Assembly (NCBI GenBank): GCA_028023455.1
Contig: JAQFVV010000022.1
Span: 12,171,100-12,235,099 of the forward strand
Direction of reading: 5' to 3'
From: Epiperipatus broadwayi
Lineage: Eukaryota > Onychophora > Udeonychophora > Euonychophora > Peripatidae
Length of the DNA stretch: 64,000 nucleotides
Of the stretch, positions 22,840-33,986 are shown piece by piece (positions within the stretch are counted from its first letter, which is position 1; the number at the start of each line of letters is the position of its first letter). Under the pieces are notes generated by a model. The model searched no databases. It worked only from the letters and a program-made list of their open reading frames with translations, and was not told where the DNA came from. The position numbers and the translations under genes are program-made.

Positions 22840-24180
22840 ATCTTGGGGACAATTGGAAAAGTTGGTAGTTAGTAGTCTTGAGTTCTTCATCTCTAGTTGA
22901 ATTAAATAATTTGGTACTATATCTGTCTCTTCACTATTTAGGGGAATTTTTGGATCAGTTGTTAGTGAGATTGCCAATACATATTGTACCTCTTTACATG
23001 ATATGCTAAGAATATTCAAATTGATTTAAGCTAACCAAATTCCATAATAATCGAAAAAGAAAATATTCAGTATATATTTACAAATTAATAAACATAATTG
23101 CAATATTCTGCTTGTTATTTTCTATCTTAGCAAACTTTGAACTTAAAATAAGGGAGTAAAAGATCTTTTCCTAAAAAATGAAATATTGATAAATAAATTT
23201 AAAAAACCTAAAAGTAGAGATATTTGATTAATGGTGTCTAATCTTTGCAGTAATTCAAACATAGCAAGTTATTTCACCCTAATCATATAAATTAATTAGT
23301 TAATACATACACTATTTATATTTAAAAAAATATTTTAATACATAAAAAATGTTGTGTCTGTTAACTACTGGTTAACTAAATGCATCAGCCAAATCTGCAC
23401 ACAACTCTAATAGCAGGATATAAAATATAGATAATTTATCATATATATATATATGGGAAAACAATTTCAGTGCTATTATAGTGTGTAATCTGTCAACTTT
23501 ATTGATCTACATATTACTTAACATTGAAAGAAAAATTAATGGTCAAAAATAATATGTCTGTATTTATTTTTTAAAATTCAGGCTACAAAAATTTATTAAA
23601 TAAAATCAATAAAATAATATACTTCGCAATAAAAATAATTTATTTACCAAAGTAATATCAAGTATTTAAAGAATAATTACGCCAATAACAAATCAAATGT
23701 ATGCATAAATACTAATCCATAAAAATGTCTGCATTTATTGTTGAATTTATGGTGAATATTGCTTAATTTTATTTTATATACATTTTATAATTAAAATACC
23801 TTTTTCTTAGATATACATTTTTATTGCAAATATACTTTTTTTTTATTAATTAATAATATACATTTATAACACAATTCAAATATAAACATTACACATTCAA
23901 AAATAAATGTGAATTATGCCTGCAGATGTTTACTTTTGTGCATGGTTTATTTGTCATTGCTGCATTTTTTGATTAAACAATTGATATTGTTTTGTTAAAT
24001 AAATTATTTTTATTAGAATATATTGAACCGGGTGGGGTTGTACATCGAATTGGAAAACAAAATCTTGCATGATCTTTACTCTTTAATAAAATCTAAACTT
24101 GTGAAAGCAAAATTATAAGACTTACTTTTATACAAAAAAAAATATGATACAATTATTTATTAATTCGATCTACACCAATG
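22840..24180. other. AT-rich non-coding DNA
   Basis: No supported gene or classified repeat; a short (AT)n lies at 23440-23455. Confidence 0.4.
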
Positions 24181-24189
24181 CAATTTAAA

Positions 24190-24400
24190 TATTGCTCCAC
24201 ACCGGCCCCCTTAGGCAGAGAAGCATAATACCCAGAAGCTTGCCCAAGCCAGAGCTATATATAAAATATATAACTGCGACCATGTTTGAAGGATATAGAT
24301 TTTGGCTGCAGAATTCAACACCTATCATTCAAAGCACTTTTTTGTTTTGTAGAGAACTCCAGGCACCAGTTAATTACAGAAGTAAATAATGCACTTTGAA
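24190..24400. repeat. Dispersed repeat, copy 1 (pair with about 29030-29185)
   Basis: CACCTATCATTCAAAGCACT, TTTGTTTTG and AGAACTCCAGGCACCAG parallel CACCCATCATCCAAAGCATT, TTTGTTTTG and AGAACAATACTTAGACACTA at 29128-29180; GCGACCATGTTTGAAGG parallels CCTGACCATATTTCCTG. Moderately GC-richer than its surroundings. Class unknown. Confidence 0.5.
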
Positions 24401-24719
24401 TGATGGCACACTACCTCAGCACCTAAGAAATCCTAACTAGCTCAATCAAGGAATAATATAATACATTACTGCTTCAATTAGTGGTAAAAGAATTGACTGA
24501 CAAAATATCAAGTTTAAAAACAATTTATTTTAACTAAATACTTATTATTATAATTTTTAAACTACTTTTATAGTTTCTCAATTAGTCTAACAATGATATT
24601 TTTATATAATAACCATACTCACATTCTTAGTACATACAATAGAATATATTATAACATAAGGCATTAAATAAAGACACGACAATTTAAACACACACATCAA
24701 TAGTTCATTTTATGCATGC

Positions 24720-25170
24720 TATAGAGTTCATTCACTTTATTGACTCTGGAGGCTTCAAATTATTGCAATGGCTACATTAATATCAAAAATGGAATAAGAA
24801 AATTTTATTTTATACCTATAGGATTTTGGACATTGACTTCTTGCTGTTTGCTGCTTTATGTGAGTTTTACCAACCAGTTGGATTTTAGACTTCTGTGGAG
24901 GTCATATGATTGCTATTCATAATACTCTTATTCAAGACAGTTAGATATCTCTGGAAGCTTCAAATTATTAGGCAGGCATTACTTCTATCAGGCAGATTGC
25001 TGATGTTCCATTGGACTGAGGCTGGAGTCTGGCCATATGTTTCCGATGACTGCTAACACTGCATTGTCATGAAAAAACACTGACTCTGGATGTGTGACAA
25101 GAATGACGGAAGACTGATTGCAAATGTGCTTGAATGATGAAAAACTATTTATGCGATGACTTGTTGTCAT
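24720..25170. repeat. Moderate-complexity segment with an internal repeated block
   Basis: CTCTGGAGGCTTCAAATTATT (24747) recurs as CTCTGGAAGCTTCAAATTATT (24950) about 203 bp later. Short ORFs on both strands have no recognisable domain. Possibly a decayed tandem repeat. Confidence 0.4.
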
Positions 25171-26090
25171 TTTTTTAATTAGTTTCTATACCCGCCAGCT
25201 ATATCCATTGTTGAAACTTCGTCCACTGTTTTTGGTTAATTTTTTATAAGATTTTAATCCGGTTGTTTATGTATTTTTTTAATTAGTAGCCATTGCTAAT
25301 CCATTTCTTTTATGTAGCTTCTGAGTATTTGCAATATTTGAGGGAATTTCTTTTAACTTATAAACTTTCCTTTATTTTTTTAATATATAACTTTCATATT
25401 CTATTTCATTAATATATACATATTTTACTATATTTCTTTATATTTAAAATCAACTCTTATTTACAATCTCACTTATTTTATTTCTTTTAAATAATGGAGA
25501 CTTTTTTTTCTTTAATTTAAATGAAAAAAGATATTTTTAGTTTTATGTAAAAGATTTATTTTTAAACTGCTACAGCTTTAACTTTTAATTACTTGAAATT
25601 CAACTACTTTTAGCTTTTCTAAGTTACATTTTCCACCCCCTTCTAATTAATTAATTGTAACTTTTACTGATAAATGATGTTTATATGAATAACTCTTTAA
25701 ACTTTTTTTAGATTTCCCCTTTTTTCTAATGAAATACTTTAATTCAATTATTTACTGACAGCTTAGTGATTCTATTATTTACTAATCAATTCTTAAAACT
25801 TTTGCATTGTTTAAAAAACTTTTACTTTTAATAATTGTGACATGATTTTTCATGGAATGCTAACATTAGTGGTACAATATATATATATTATTTAATATAC
25901 TCTTGAAATCGTAAATTTAATAATTAAATGTAACCATTTCATCTTTTATTGATTAGTTTTACCTTTCACTTTTCCATAAGTATATAGCCCCATCAAGCAA
26001 GTAGATTATATACTTGTATTTATATATTGGACTATTTAAGTGAATTTGTATTTTCCAGTTACATTCAACTGATAATAATAGTACTCAGTT
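25171..26090. other. AT-rich non-coding DNA
   Basis: Nothing supported beyond T-rich tracts. Confidence 0.4.
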
Positions 26091-26099
26091 TAGTATATG

Positions 26100-26260
26100 C
26101 ACAATGTTTTCAGAGGTGTTCTGCTTCTCTCTTCTTCAGGTGTAGCTGGCTTGACCAGTGACAGTATTAGCATAGGAATCGAACCTGGACACTTAGATTG
26201 TTGAATATTGAATATTAAAGTAAGGCTCTATCCAACTGAGCCATCCTGCCAAAGGCATCA
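26100..26260 (-). mobile_element. tRNA-derived SINE, minus orientation
   Basis: On the minus strand an A box (TGGCTCAGTTGG, 26243-26232) and a perfect B box (GGTTCGATTCC, 26185-26175) sit within a tRNA-like head starting GGCAGGATGG. These would form an internal RNA polymerase III promoter. The spacing (about 47 bp between boxes) is long for a normal tRNA, and the anticodon arm region is not a good tRNA, so it is a SINE head. The body begins CACCTGAAGAAGAG, shared with 33356-33973, and includes a hammerhead-like CTGAAGA ... GAAAAC. The 3' limit (lower coordinate, perhaps near 26000) is uncertain. Confidence 0.75.
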
Positions 26261-27720
26261 GTTAGTAGAAATTTTATATACTTATTTATGAGGTTCCTCA
26301 TGATTTATCCAGTTTTTCCTAGGAGCAACATTAATTAGTAGTTTCCATACATTATGTATAGTCACCCTAAGTTGACTTATGAGATTATTCACCATTGTCA
26401 TCCTTCATAATACTGTATTTTTGTCCAATTGTTTTTGATATTTAAATAATTTTTATTTAGTATTATTTTTGTAATTTTTAACCATTAGGTGTTAATTTAT
26501 AATTATACCTATGATGCATATAATTATTGCAAAATAATTTATTTTGTTTATAATTTATATTTATATCAGATGTTATGATAAAAATCTTAACTGCTGTTAT
26601 TTTTGACACAATGGCTCCAAGGAATTAATATTTGTAATTTTTCTGATAATTTTTTTATATTGTTTACTGATATTTGGATATACTGAATATATAATGACAT
26701 ATCAAGAGAGTTTATAAAATTCATAAACTCTTCTTAGTAAATTTAACTTTGTGTTTATTATTATTTATATATTAAAAATAATATTCATAATTCTATTTTG
26801 TTTTTCAACATTTAATATATTGTCAGCATGTTATTTTCTACAAAAACAATAAATACACAAATGGTCTGATGCCTGCTTTAGAAGTGACAGAGTAGAGCTG
26901 TGTCACCCATAAATCTTGATTTCAGATTCTTCCACAGCTTTAAAGAAACAAGTCTTTTTTTATATATTTTTATATTTCTAAAGTATTTTTCTTTTCAATT
27001 ATCTACTCACAAAAAGAAGTAATTTTTCTTAAAGCTCTCTCATATCAAAAACTTTTGAAATCTCATAAAGAGAAGGCACTTTATATTGTATCATATTCTA
27101 ATAAATAAAGAAGAAAAAATAATAGGAGTTTTAAAAAATACAGTTTAGTTAGTATGAAAGAAAAAGAAAATGCAAATACAAAAAAATAATAAATGAAGAA
27201 TTATATGCAGATATCATAAATGAAAAATAATACTTAGAAAAAAATTAATAAAATAGAATTAAATGAAGAAAAAATAAAATTAAATAAAAATAAATAAATA
27301 GAGAATATAAATAGTAGCAGGAAATAATGAATTACATTAATTATAAAGATTAATCCGGTTTAAAATAATAAATTAATAGATAAAGGGAGTAAAGAATGTG
27401 AAGTTAACAGATTCATAGAGAAGAAAATATACATTTTAAAAAAATCAAGTTTAAAGAAAATGAAAGAAAACATCAAATTTGATGAGGAAAATAAAGAAAT
27501 AAACAAAAAAAATTTTTTTCACTGAAGAAAAGTTAATATAAGATAGCCATGTATTATATTTAACTACATGATTACAAAAATTATATATAAATAAGCAAAA
27601 AAAAAAAAACCTTAAAATTTGCAAATTTTATTATATTCATATAACTATTTTTCCTTTTATTATCTTTAAAAAGCACACAATTTATAAATAAATTTTATTA
27701 TATGTTAATGACAATGTTTC
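26261..27720. other. AT-rich non-coding DNA
   Basis: Includes an A-rich stretch of AAAT/GAAAA repeats at 27100-27560. No gene supported. Confidence 0.4.
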
Positions 27721-27839
27721 CATATTGAAGCCATGCCAAAATTATATTGTGAATATATTTTGGACAATAATGTGTGTTCTTACTTACACACACACACACA
27801 TATATATATATAAGATGGAAAGATTTGAAATACAGGCAT

Positions 27840-28200
27840 TCTTATACCTGGAACTTAATTGTAAATATAGGGGATTTGAACTCAGACTTACAAGCAACCT
27901 TCAACTATCCACACTATTTCATACTACTGATACACATGACCACACACATGTAGAAAAGATAATCACCACTACATGTATTTCCTGATGAACCAGCACTCAT
28001 CAGTTGGTCCAGATTATATCTCCCACACATACATATAATCAGTGCTCAGTTTATATTAAGACAGCAAATCTTTACACTTTAATGAACAGGCTTCAATTTA
28101 ATCTAACTTCTAACTCTTCAGCTATCCATACCATTGAAAATCTAATGATAGAATGCCCAAATCCCATCAACAACTCCCAAGAAGCTTAGCGGCCACATTG
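27840..28200 (-). mobile_element. Family-2 hammerhead retroelement copy
   Basis: Shares the TCCACACTATTTCATACTAC / TGATACAC / AGAAAAGATAATCACCA series with the 19686 element. Minus strand 28003-27977 reads CTGATGA, a near-complete stem II (GTGCTG-GTT-CATCAG) and GAAAT, preceded by GGACCAA. GTCTGAGTTCAAATCC (27896-27881, minus) resembles a pol III B box, suggesting a tRNA-related SINE head. The part 28020-28200 may be another fused fragment. Confidence 0.6.
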
Positions 28201-29000
28201 GGCATGAGACACAACTACCCCTAATTTATATATGCATTACACATATAAAAAGCATCAGTATTTTATATATATTCATATTAAAAGGTACTGTATAATCTGC
28301 AGTATAATAAATAATATGTACTCTATTGTAATCAATGTTTTCCAATAAAACATGAATTATTACACAATACATTTATTTGTATATGAGGGAGGCTTGTAAC
28401 AAAATATAATGTAGTTCCTGACTCCATTGTACTATTTGAAAAAATATTATGTAAAGTGGAAATAAATATAATATTCTTTATGATTGTTCATTTGTTTTTT
28501 GCATCAAATAAAACTGAAAAAGATTATACAACACAAATGTTGTCTTTTTAATAGAAAAAAAGCTTCTTTTGCCAATATTTTATTACTATTCCTAATGGAA
28601 TAACCTAAGTAGTATTGAGAACATATGCACTTTTAAATGCAATTTCTTGATATTCTGTATTCAAAATCATACATTTTTGAACGCAGTAACTGTTTAACAG
28701 TTTGCTACTATTACTAATTACTGTCCATTGACATCTGACAGTGATTTTATAATATGAAAATTCAAAAAATAGTTCCACAATTTGAAAATTAAAATTTTTA
28801 CATCTGTTAATATATATATATATATATATTGTAATGATTCACTCACATTCTATTTATTTATATATTTAATATTCTTGGTATATCATTATATTTAAATATA
28901 TTATCATTAGATTGATATATTTTACAATTGTCACATTTTATTATTTTACTTTTCATGATTGGTTTTCTTATTTAACACCTCTGGCATCAGAACACACATT
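28201..29000. other. AT-rich non-coding DNA
   Basis: Contains an (AT)n at 28810-28830 and a segment near 28560-28600 resembling 4890-4930. No gene. Confidence 0.4.
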
Positions 29001-29300
29001 CAAGCAGAGGAGTGATTGTCCTTGATAGATTAACCATTAGTGATACCTATAGCCAGATCAAGGTTACACAAACACACAACCCTGACCATATTTCCTGATC
29101 GTAGCACTCCTCCATATTGCTGGAACAACACCCATCATCCAAAGCATTTTATTTGTTTTGAGAACAATACTTAGACACTATCCAGCCATATATATTATAC
29201 ACATCCAGCATGCCTAAATGACAGTCACATGAATCCAGCACTTGAAATATATCCAGGCTAACTAACACTCTTGATCAGGGGACCCAGCCCAGTACTAATT
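29001..29300. repeat. Dispersed repeat, copy 2 (pair with 24190-24400)
   Basis: See the matching blocks listed for 24190-24400. The adjacent CCAGCACTTGAAATATATCC and GATCAGGGGACCCAGCCCAG stretches are less AT-rich than the flanks. Unclassified. Confidence 0.45.
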
Positions 29301-30513
29301 AATATAAGGAAATATTTCTAATCTTTAAATTATTGGTGACACAGTTAAAAGAAAGAGTATAGTCCAAGCAATATTTAAGCAAACAATTTTTTATTCACAT
29401 GTACACATATTTAAAATATAACAATACAATTTAATACAGAAAATAAATGAGTATACATTAATGGTTAATAATTTAATATTGATAATGTCCTTTGTTATTA
29501 TTCATTTCATTAAAAGAATATATTTGTCTAGACAATTTACAATTGAAAAATTATATTTACCTAGGTTTTTTATTATTTTGAGATGACATCATCTTTCTGC
29601 AGTTGACACTTTTTTTTGGTTTTGATTTTCAACTGTTTGACCTTTTGGTATCCAGTGATGGCTTCATGTATTTCATTCCATACTTCAGACAGACAATGGG
29701 GAAAAAGAGTATGCAGAAGTGTCTATATTATAGATGAGGCATTGATTACATGAGAGAGCAGTTGATGGAGCTGAGGAACTGGAACATGAAGCCCAGCCAA
29801 ACACTCCTAAGGTTTTTTAGAAATGCATGTTGCTAATTCTGCAGCTTCTTCATTCATATTTTTCACAGCAGGAGAATTAGTTCACTAACGGTCACATTAA
29901 CTATGCCCTCAGTGATGAATGGATCAATGAATTGGTGAACTGAAAAAATCTGCTACAACTCCTGTTAATCAAAACTGGAAAACTTGAAACTTAAAAACAA
30001 ACTTGGAAAAAAAACTGGATAACAATGGACAAGCTGCCACTTTTATGCTCAACTCTCCCATTGTCTAAATGTTCAGCATAATTTTAATCTAGTTTTAATT
30101 AATTTTGCATTTTTTATGTAATCTTTCTTCTTAGATTCCTACCAATGAGATAGTTTATAAGATTTTCTAATTAATTCTACTGACAATTTTATCTTACATT
30201 TATTTATTTTTAAACATTTTTTTTTTAATTTATAAAAAGAAGAAAGCAGGTTTTAAAATCTATTCTGTCATGATCCTCTTTCCCCACCCTATTCTTCATA
30301 AAACGATTTTATTCTTTAAAAAAATGATGCAATCTTTTATTTTATTGATTTCATTTTTTAAAAAAAATTTACGTTTAACTATTATCATTTCTCTTTTCCT
30401 TAATAATTTGTTTATTTATTTTAAATTATTAAATATGTAACACAGATGGACATATATGAGTGTTTTTACAACATATATTTCATAATCATTACTCTCTCTC
30501 TATATATATATAT
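29301..30513. other. AT-rich non-coding DNA with a moderate-complexity island at 29580-29990
   Basis: The island has near-normal base composition and could be a decayed exon or transposon. Both strands carry stops in every frame and I see no motif. Confidence 0.35.
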
Positions 30514-30673
30514 ATAATAAAAAGTCAGATGTCACATGACTTATATATAGCTTGCATTTACCAATATATAAAATTAAGAGCATGCTAATGAGCTCTAAAC
30601 AAGGTTTTTATTATTATTATGATAAATGCTACTACAAGAGAAGCTATTCAAATCATCTTTATCTTAGATTGTC

Positions 30674-30718
30674 CCCATCCTCAGACTGGTTTTGACCTAT
30701 GGGTCTCTTTAGTGAGGA
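30674..30718 (-). ncRNA. Decayed family-1 hammerhead
   Basis: Minus strand CTCCTCA, CTAAAGA, GACC-CATA-GGTC, AAAAC, CA, GTC, TGAGGATGGGGA. Stem II and the GUC site are intact but G5 (CTGA to CTAA) and G12 (GAAA to AAAA) are mutated, which should abolish catalysis. Confidence 0.65.
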
Positions 30719-31086
30719 GTTGGGACACTAGATTCAAAAAACCAATTCAAGCTAAGCATTTATCTAAAAGGTAATTGTCAAGAAGAAGATCTGAAACTTT
30801 TAGACATCTGCATGTCTTTAAAGTCAGCTCTCCAACTGAAAAAATTATATGGAAAAGAACTTAATTCAGATACTCCATATATTAATTGGCTTAGCCATTT
30901 AATTTAGCCAAAGCCCCAACAGCAAAATAATAATAGTAATAATAAAAAGTCAGATGTCACATGACTTATATATAGCTTGCATTTACCAATATGTAAAATT
31001 AAGAGCATGCTAATGAGCTCTAAACAAGCTTTTTATTATTATTATGATAAATTCTACTACAAGAGAAAGTATTCAAATCATCTTTA

Positions 31087-31131
31087 TCTCCTCACTGAAG
31101 AGACCTATAGGTCGAAACTGGTCTGGGGATG
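31087..31131 (+). ncRNA. Hammerhead ribozyme, type I layout (family 1, intact core)
   Basis: Plus strand: stem I CTCCTCA (31088-31094), core CTGAAGA (31095-31101), stem II GACC-TATA-GGTC (31102-31113), core GAAA, stem III AC-TG-GT, cleavage triplet GTC (31121-31123), stem I partner TGGGGA (31124-31129). Stem II is four perfect pairs with a tetraloop; stem I has six pairs with one G-U. The very short stem III resembles the minimal hammerheads described in Penelope-like elements and animal retrozymes. Predicted cleavage after 31123. Confidence 0.8.
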
Positions 31132-31250
31132 GGGACAATTTAAGATAAAGATGATTTGAATACCTTCTCTTGTACCATTTATCATAATAATAAAAAAAGC
31201 TTGTTTAGAGCTCATTAACACGCTCTTAATTTATATATATATATATATAA

Positions 31251-33342
31251 CAGCAATAACATATATAATAAAAGGCAATAAAATGTTGCCAACAAGCTAT
31301 ATTTGTTGTTAAAATATAATATTTGCTGCTATATAATCTTTTTTCTATTTTATTTATTTATCTTAAAAAGCTAAAAATGGCAAACATAATAACTTTAGAT
31401 ACAGTGATGAATAAAATGGGGTTTTAGTATTAGGTTAAAGATTTTTAACCTCATTATTGAATTGTATTACCATATTTATAATTGAAAGACAAATTCAGAA
31501 AGTTGGAAAATTATTTAAGTTTAATTTTTGAAAAAAAAAAAGAACATAGCAATTTGGATCATCATAAACAAGGGCTAGCCAACTTATGATAAATGTACCA
31601 AACATGGCACATTGTATGACATGTCAATAAAAATAAAAAGACTGAAACTTCTAAAGTAATGCTTTAATCAAAAAACAATTTTGATTCATAAGCACAAAAA
31701 AAATTAAATTAAGTCAGTCAAACTAAAAAAAAAGACACACTCTTTCTATAGTTGCACATGTGGTGTTTGTTCAATCTTGAATTGTCTAATCCAGGATGAG
31801 TCCATATATTTTAATATTCATTTTGTACGTGAACTTTTATCATATACATCAAATGTAGGACATATTCTTTATTCAAATTTTGGATCTGTAAAGATGGGAG
31901 TGCATTTTATATTCGAAGCAAAAATTGTATTAACATATAGACTTTGTCCCTAATTTTCTTAGCTTAAAATTCTACTGCATCTTAAATTTGGAGTACCTTA
32001 CATTTGAAGTAATATGGGTATTTTTATCACTGAAATTGATAAAAACGAAATGAGATCATTACTGATTGATTCAAATTTTGAAAAAAGAAATAGTTGCTGC
32101 TTTCATTAAATAACTTCATTTCAAACATTAAAAGTTTGTTAAAAGTAAAACAGACCCATATATATCATTAAAGTAAGCAATATGTAAACTTTAAATATTT
32201 TCTGTAGTAAATTATTACATTATGAGGAAAATGCTAAAAATTATTTATATTTTATATAAAAATTGAATAGTAGCATAAAAGTTGTGTGTAGCATTATGCA
32301 TGAAATTATTACATGAATTATAAAACATTAACCACTTTTGCTACATACTTTTTACATTTATCTTTCTAACTCCTCAGCATATAAAATATTTTTTATTTTA
32401 TGATTAATATATGATAAATGTAATTTATGCTTAAAAGGACAAATTAATCATCATTGAATACACCTATACATATATTACAATGTAAATTAATGAAACTAGA
32501 ATAACCATAATAAACCGTAGAAATGCAACACTTTTTATTATTGAAACCATAAATATAGTACCTTGATGAGATATATCTTTCAGTTAGTCAGTATTTATTA
32601 CAAATGTGTCTACATTTAATGGTAAATATGTTAGTAATAAAATGGAAATGAAAAGAAAACACCATGCATTACCTTATATGGTAGTAATGGCAACATTATT
32701 TTTTTTTCAAGGGCATACATAAGTAAAGTGCTCTTTTATTTCTAGTTAATATAAGAGGCAGAGATTAATTTTACCTGAGTAAATGGCAGTTATCTATTTT
32801 TGAATTTAAAAACCTAAAATTATCATCTATTCTCAAATTAAGTATTGAGAATCCCAGTTGGATTAAACCAAAAAATTTATTATATTAATATGGTTAGACT
32901 TTTTTTTTCAGGCAGCTAGCCTATAACCAAACTCGCAAATATCCACTGTTATTTGGCAAATGGATATTTGCCATACTTGGCTATGAGATTAAGTGAGAAA
33001 AAAAACCATTCAAGCAACTTATGGCAATCTTGAGAACATCTTAACTTCAGGGTCATTTATGAGAGTTAAGGGGAAGGCCTTCAATCCTGTAATGATATAT
33101 TTGTGTTTTACCTATGACTATAGTATATTAAAATCTTTGCCGAAAAGTAAGTTGAACAGCTAGGAAGATAAAATATTGCGATCTAACAATAACTTTTGAT
33201 TATCATCAGTCGAAATATTAATCTTATAATCGATTAATAATTAAAAAGCTGAAGAAAATAAATCGTATCAAATAATTAACGTTTAAAATTAAAATTCATA
33301 ATTGATTATAAAATTGAAATGAAAGCAAAATAGAAAACAAAG
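31251..33342. other. AT-rich non-coding DNA
   Basis: Apart from a hairpin at 32926-32986 (AGCCTATAACCAA ... GCAAATATCCA / TGGATATTTGC ... TTGGCTAT) nothing is supported. Confidence 0.4.
32926..32986. repeat. Imperfect stem-loop, about 60 bp
   Basis: GCAAATATCCA pairs perfectly with TGGATATTTGC across about 15 bases, with an outer AGCC-ATAACCAA / TTGGCTAT pairing. Confidence 0.55.
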
Positions 33343-33355
33343 TTGATAAAGATTG

Positions 33356-33973
33356 TAAGATGTGATATGTTGGACTATTTCCATCATTTATGAGTGAATG
33401 TTGAATGTATAGAAAATTTTAAACTTTATTTAAACTTTTCAAATACAAACAATTTGTTAGTAATAACACACAAATAGATAATACAGGTTAGTAATTACAC
33501 AACGTTTCGAGTAGTATTATTCTCCACTCTTCTTCAGGTATTGCTGGCCTATATGCACAGTGACAATATTCGCTTAGAAGTTGAACTCGCACCTTTAGAT
33601 TCTTGTATATTGAATTTAAGGCAAACGCTCTACCAACTGAGCTATTCTGTCAAAGCTCAGTTGGTAGAACGTTTGCCTTAAATTCAATATACAAGAATCT
33701 AAAGGTGTGAGTTCAACTTCTAAGCGAATATTGTCACTGTGCATATAGGCCAGCAACACCTGAAGAAGAGTGGAGAATAATACTACTCGAAACGTTGTGT
33801 AATTACTAACCTGTATTGTCTATTTGTGTGTTATTACTAACAAGTTGTTTGTATTTGAAAAGTTTAAATAAAGTTTAAAATTTTCTATACATTCAACATT
33901 CACTCATAAATGATGGAAATAGTCCAACATATCACACCTTATAATATACCATCATTACAAACCTTCAGACAAA
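33356..33973 (+). mobile_element. tRNA-SINE snap-back dimer with 13-bp target duplication
   Basis: Two arms of about 290 bp pair almost perfectly around a loop near 33643-33652. TTGATAAAGATTG flanks both ends (33343-33355, 33974-33986). The right arm is the full SINE in plus sense: tRNA-like head (AGCTCAGTTGGTAGA at 33655, GAGTTCAACTTC B-box relic at 33709), body CACCTGAAGAAGAGTGG, then AT-rich 3' region and a unique tail (about 33947-33973). The left arm is an inverted copy lacking that tail. The body includes a hammerhead-like core (33760-33793). Related to 26100-26260. Confidence 0.85.
33760..33800 (+). ncRNA. Hammerhead-like core in the SINE body
   Basis: CTGAAGA, A, a six-bp stem II (GAGTGG / CTACTC, one G-U), GAAAC, then a possible stem III (ACG-TTG-TGT) and A. 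No stem I partner is apparent, so it may be a vestigial or non-functional ribozyme. Confidence 0.4.
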
Positions 33974-33986
33974 TTGATAAAGATTG

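Larger units (their letters stand above)
30515..31250. mobile_element. Retrozyme-like family-1 element: 425-bp tandem plus inverted arm
   Basis: A 150-bp block (GTCAGATGTCACATGACTTA onward) at 30515-30664 repeats at 30940-31089, an exact 425-bp direct spacing. The second block then switches at 31088 into an inverted copy running to about 31235, giving a hairpin around the ribozyme at 31087-31131. (TA)n lies on both outer sides (30501-30514 and 31229-31249), so the element probably inserted into a TA microsatellite. Minus sense therefore reads inverted arm, partial unit, full unit with a second, decayed ribozyme (30674-30718). No ORF of note. Confidence 0.75.

Noticed and set aside
22633-23019. 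128-codon minus ORF
   Set aside because: Runs through the family-2 repeat arm and LINE tail; no domain.
33640-33745. Possible functional tRNA gene
   Set aside because: A and B boxes are present but the interval is too long, the acceptor stem does not pair, and the head is duplicated in a SINE dimer.
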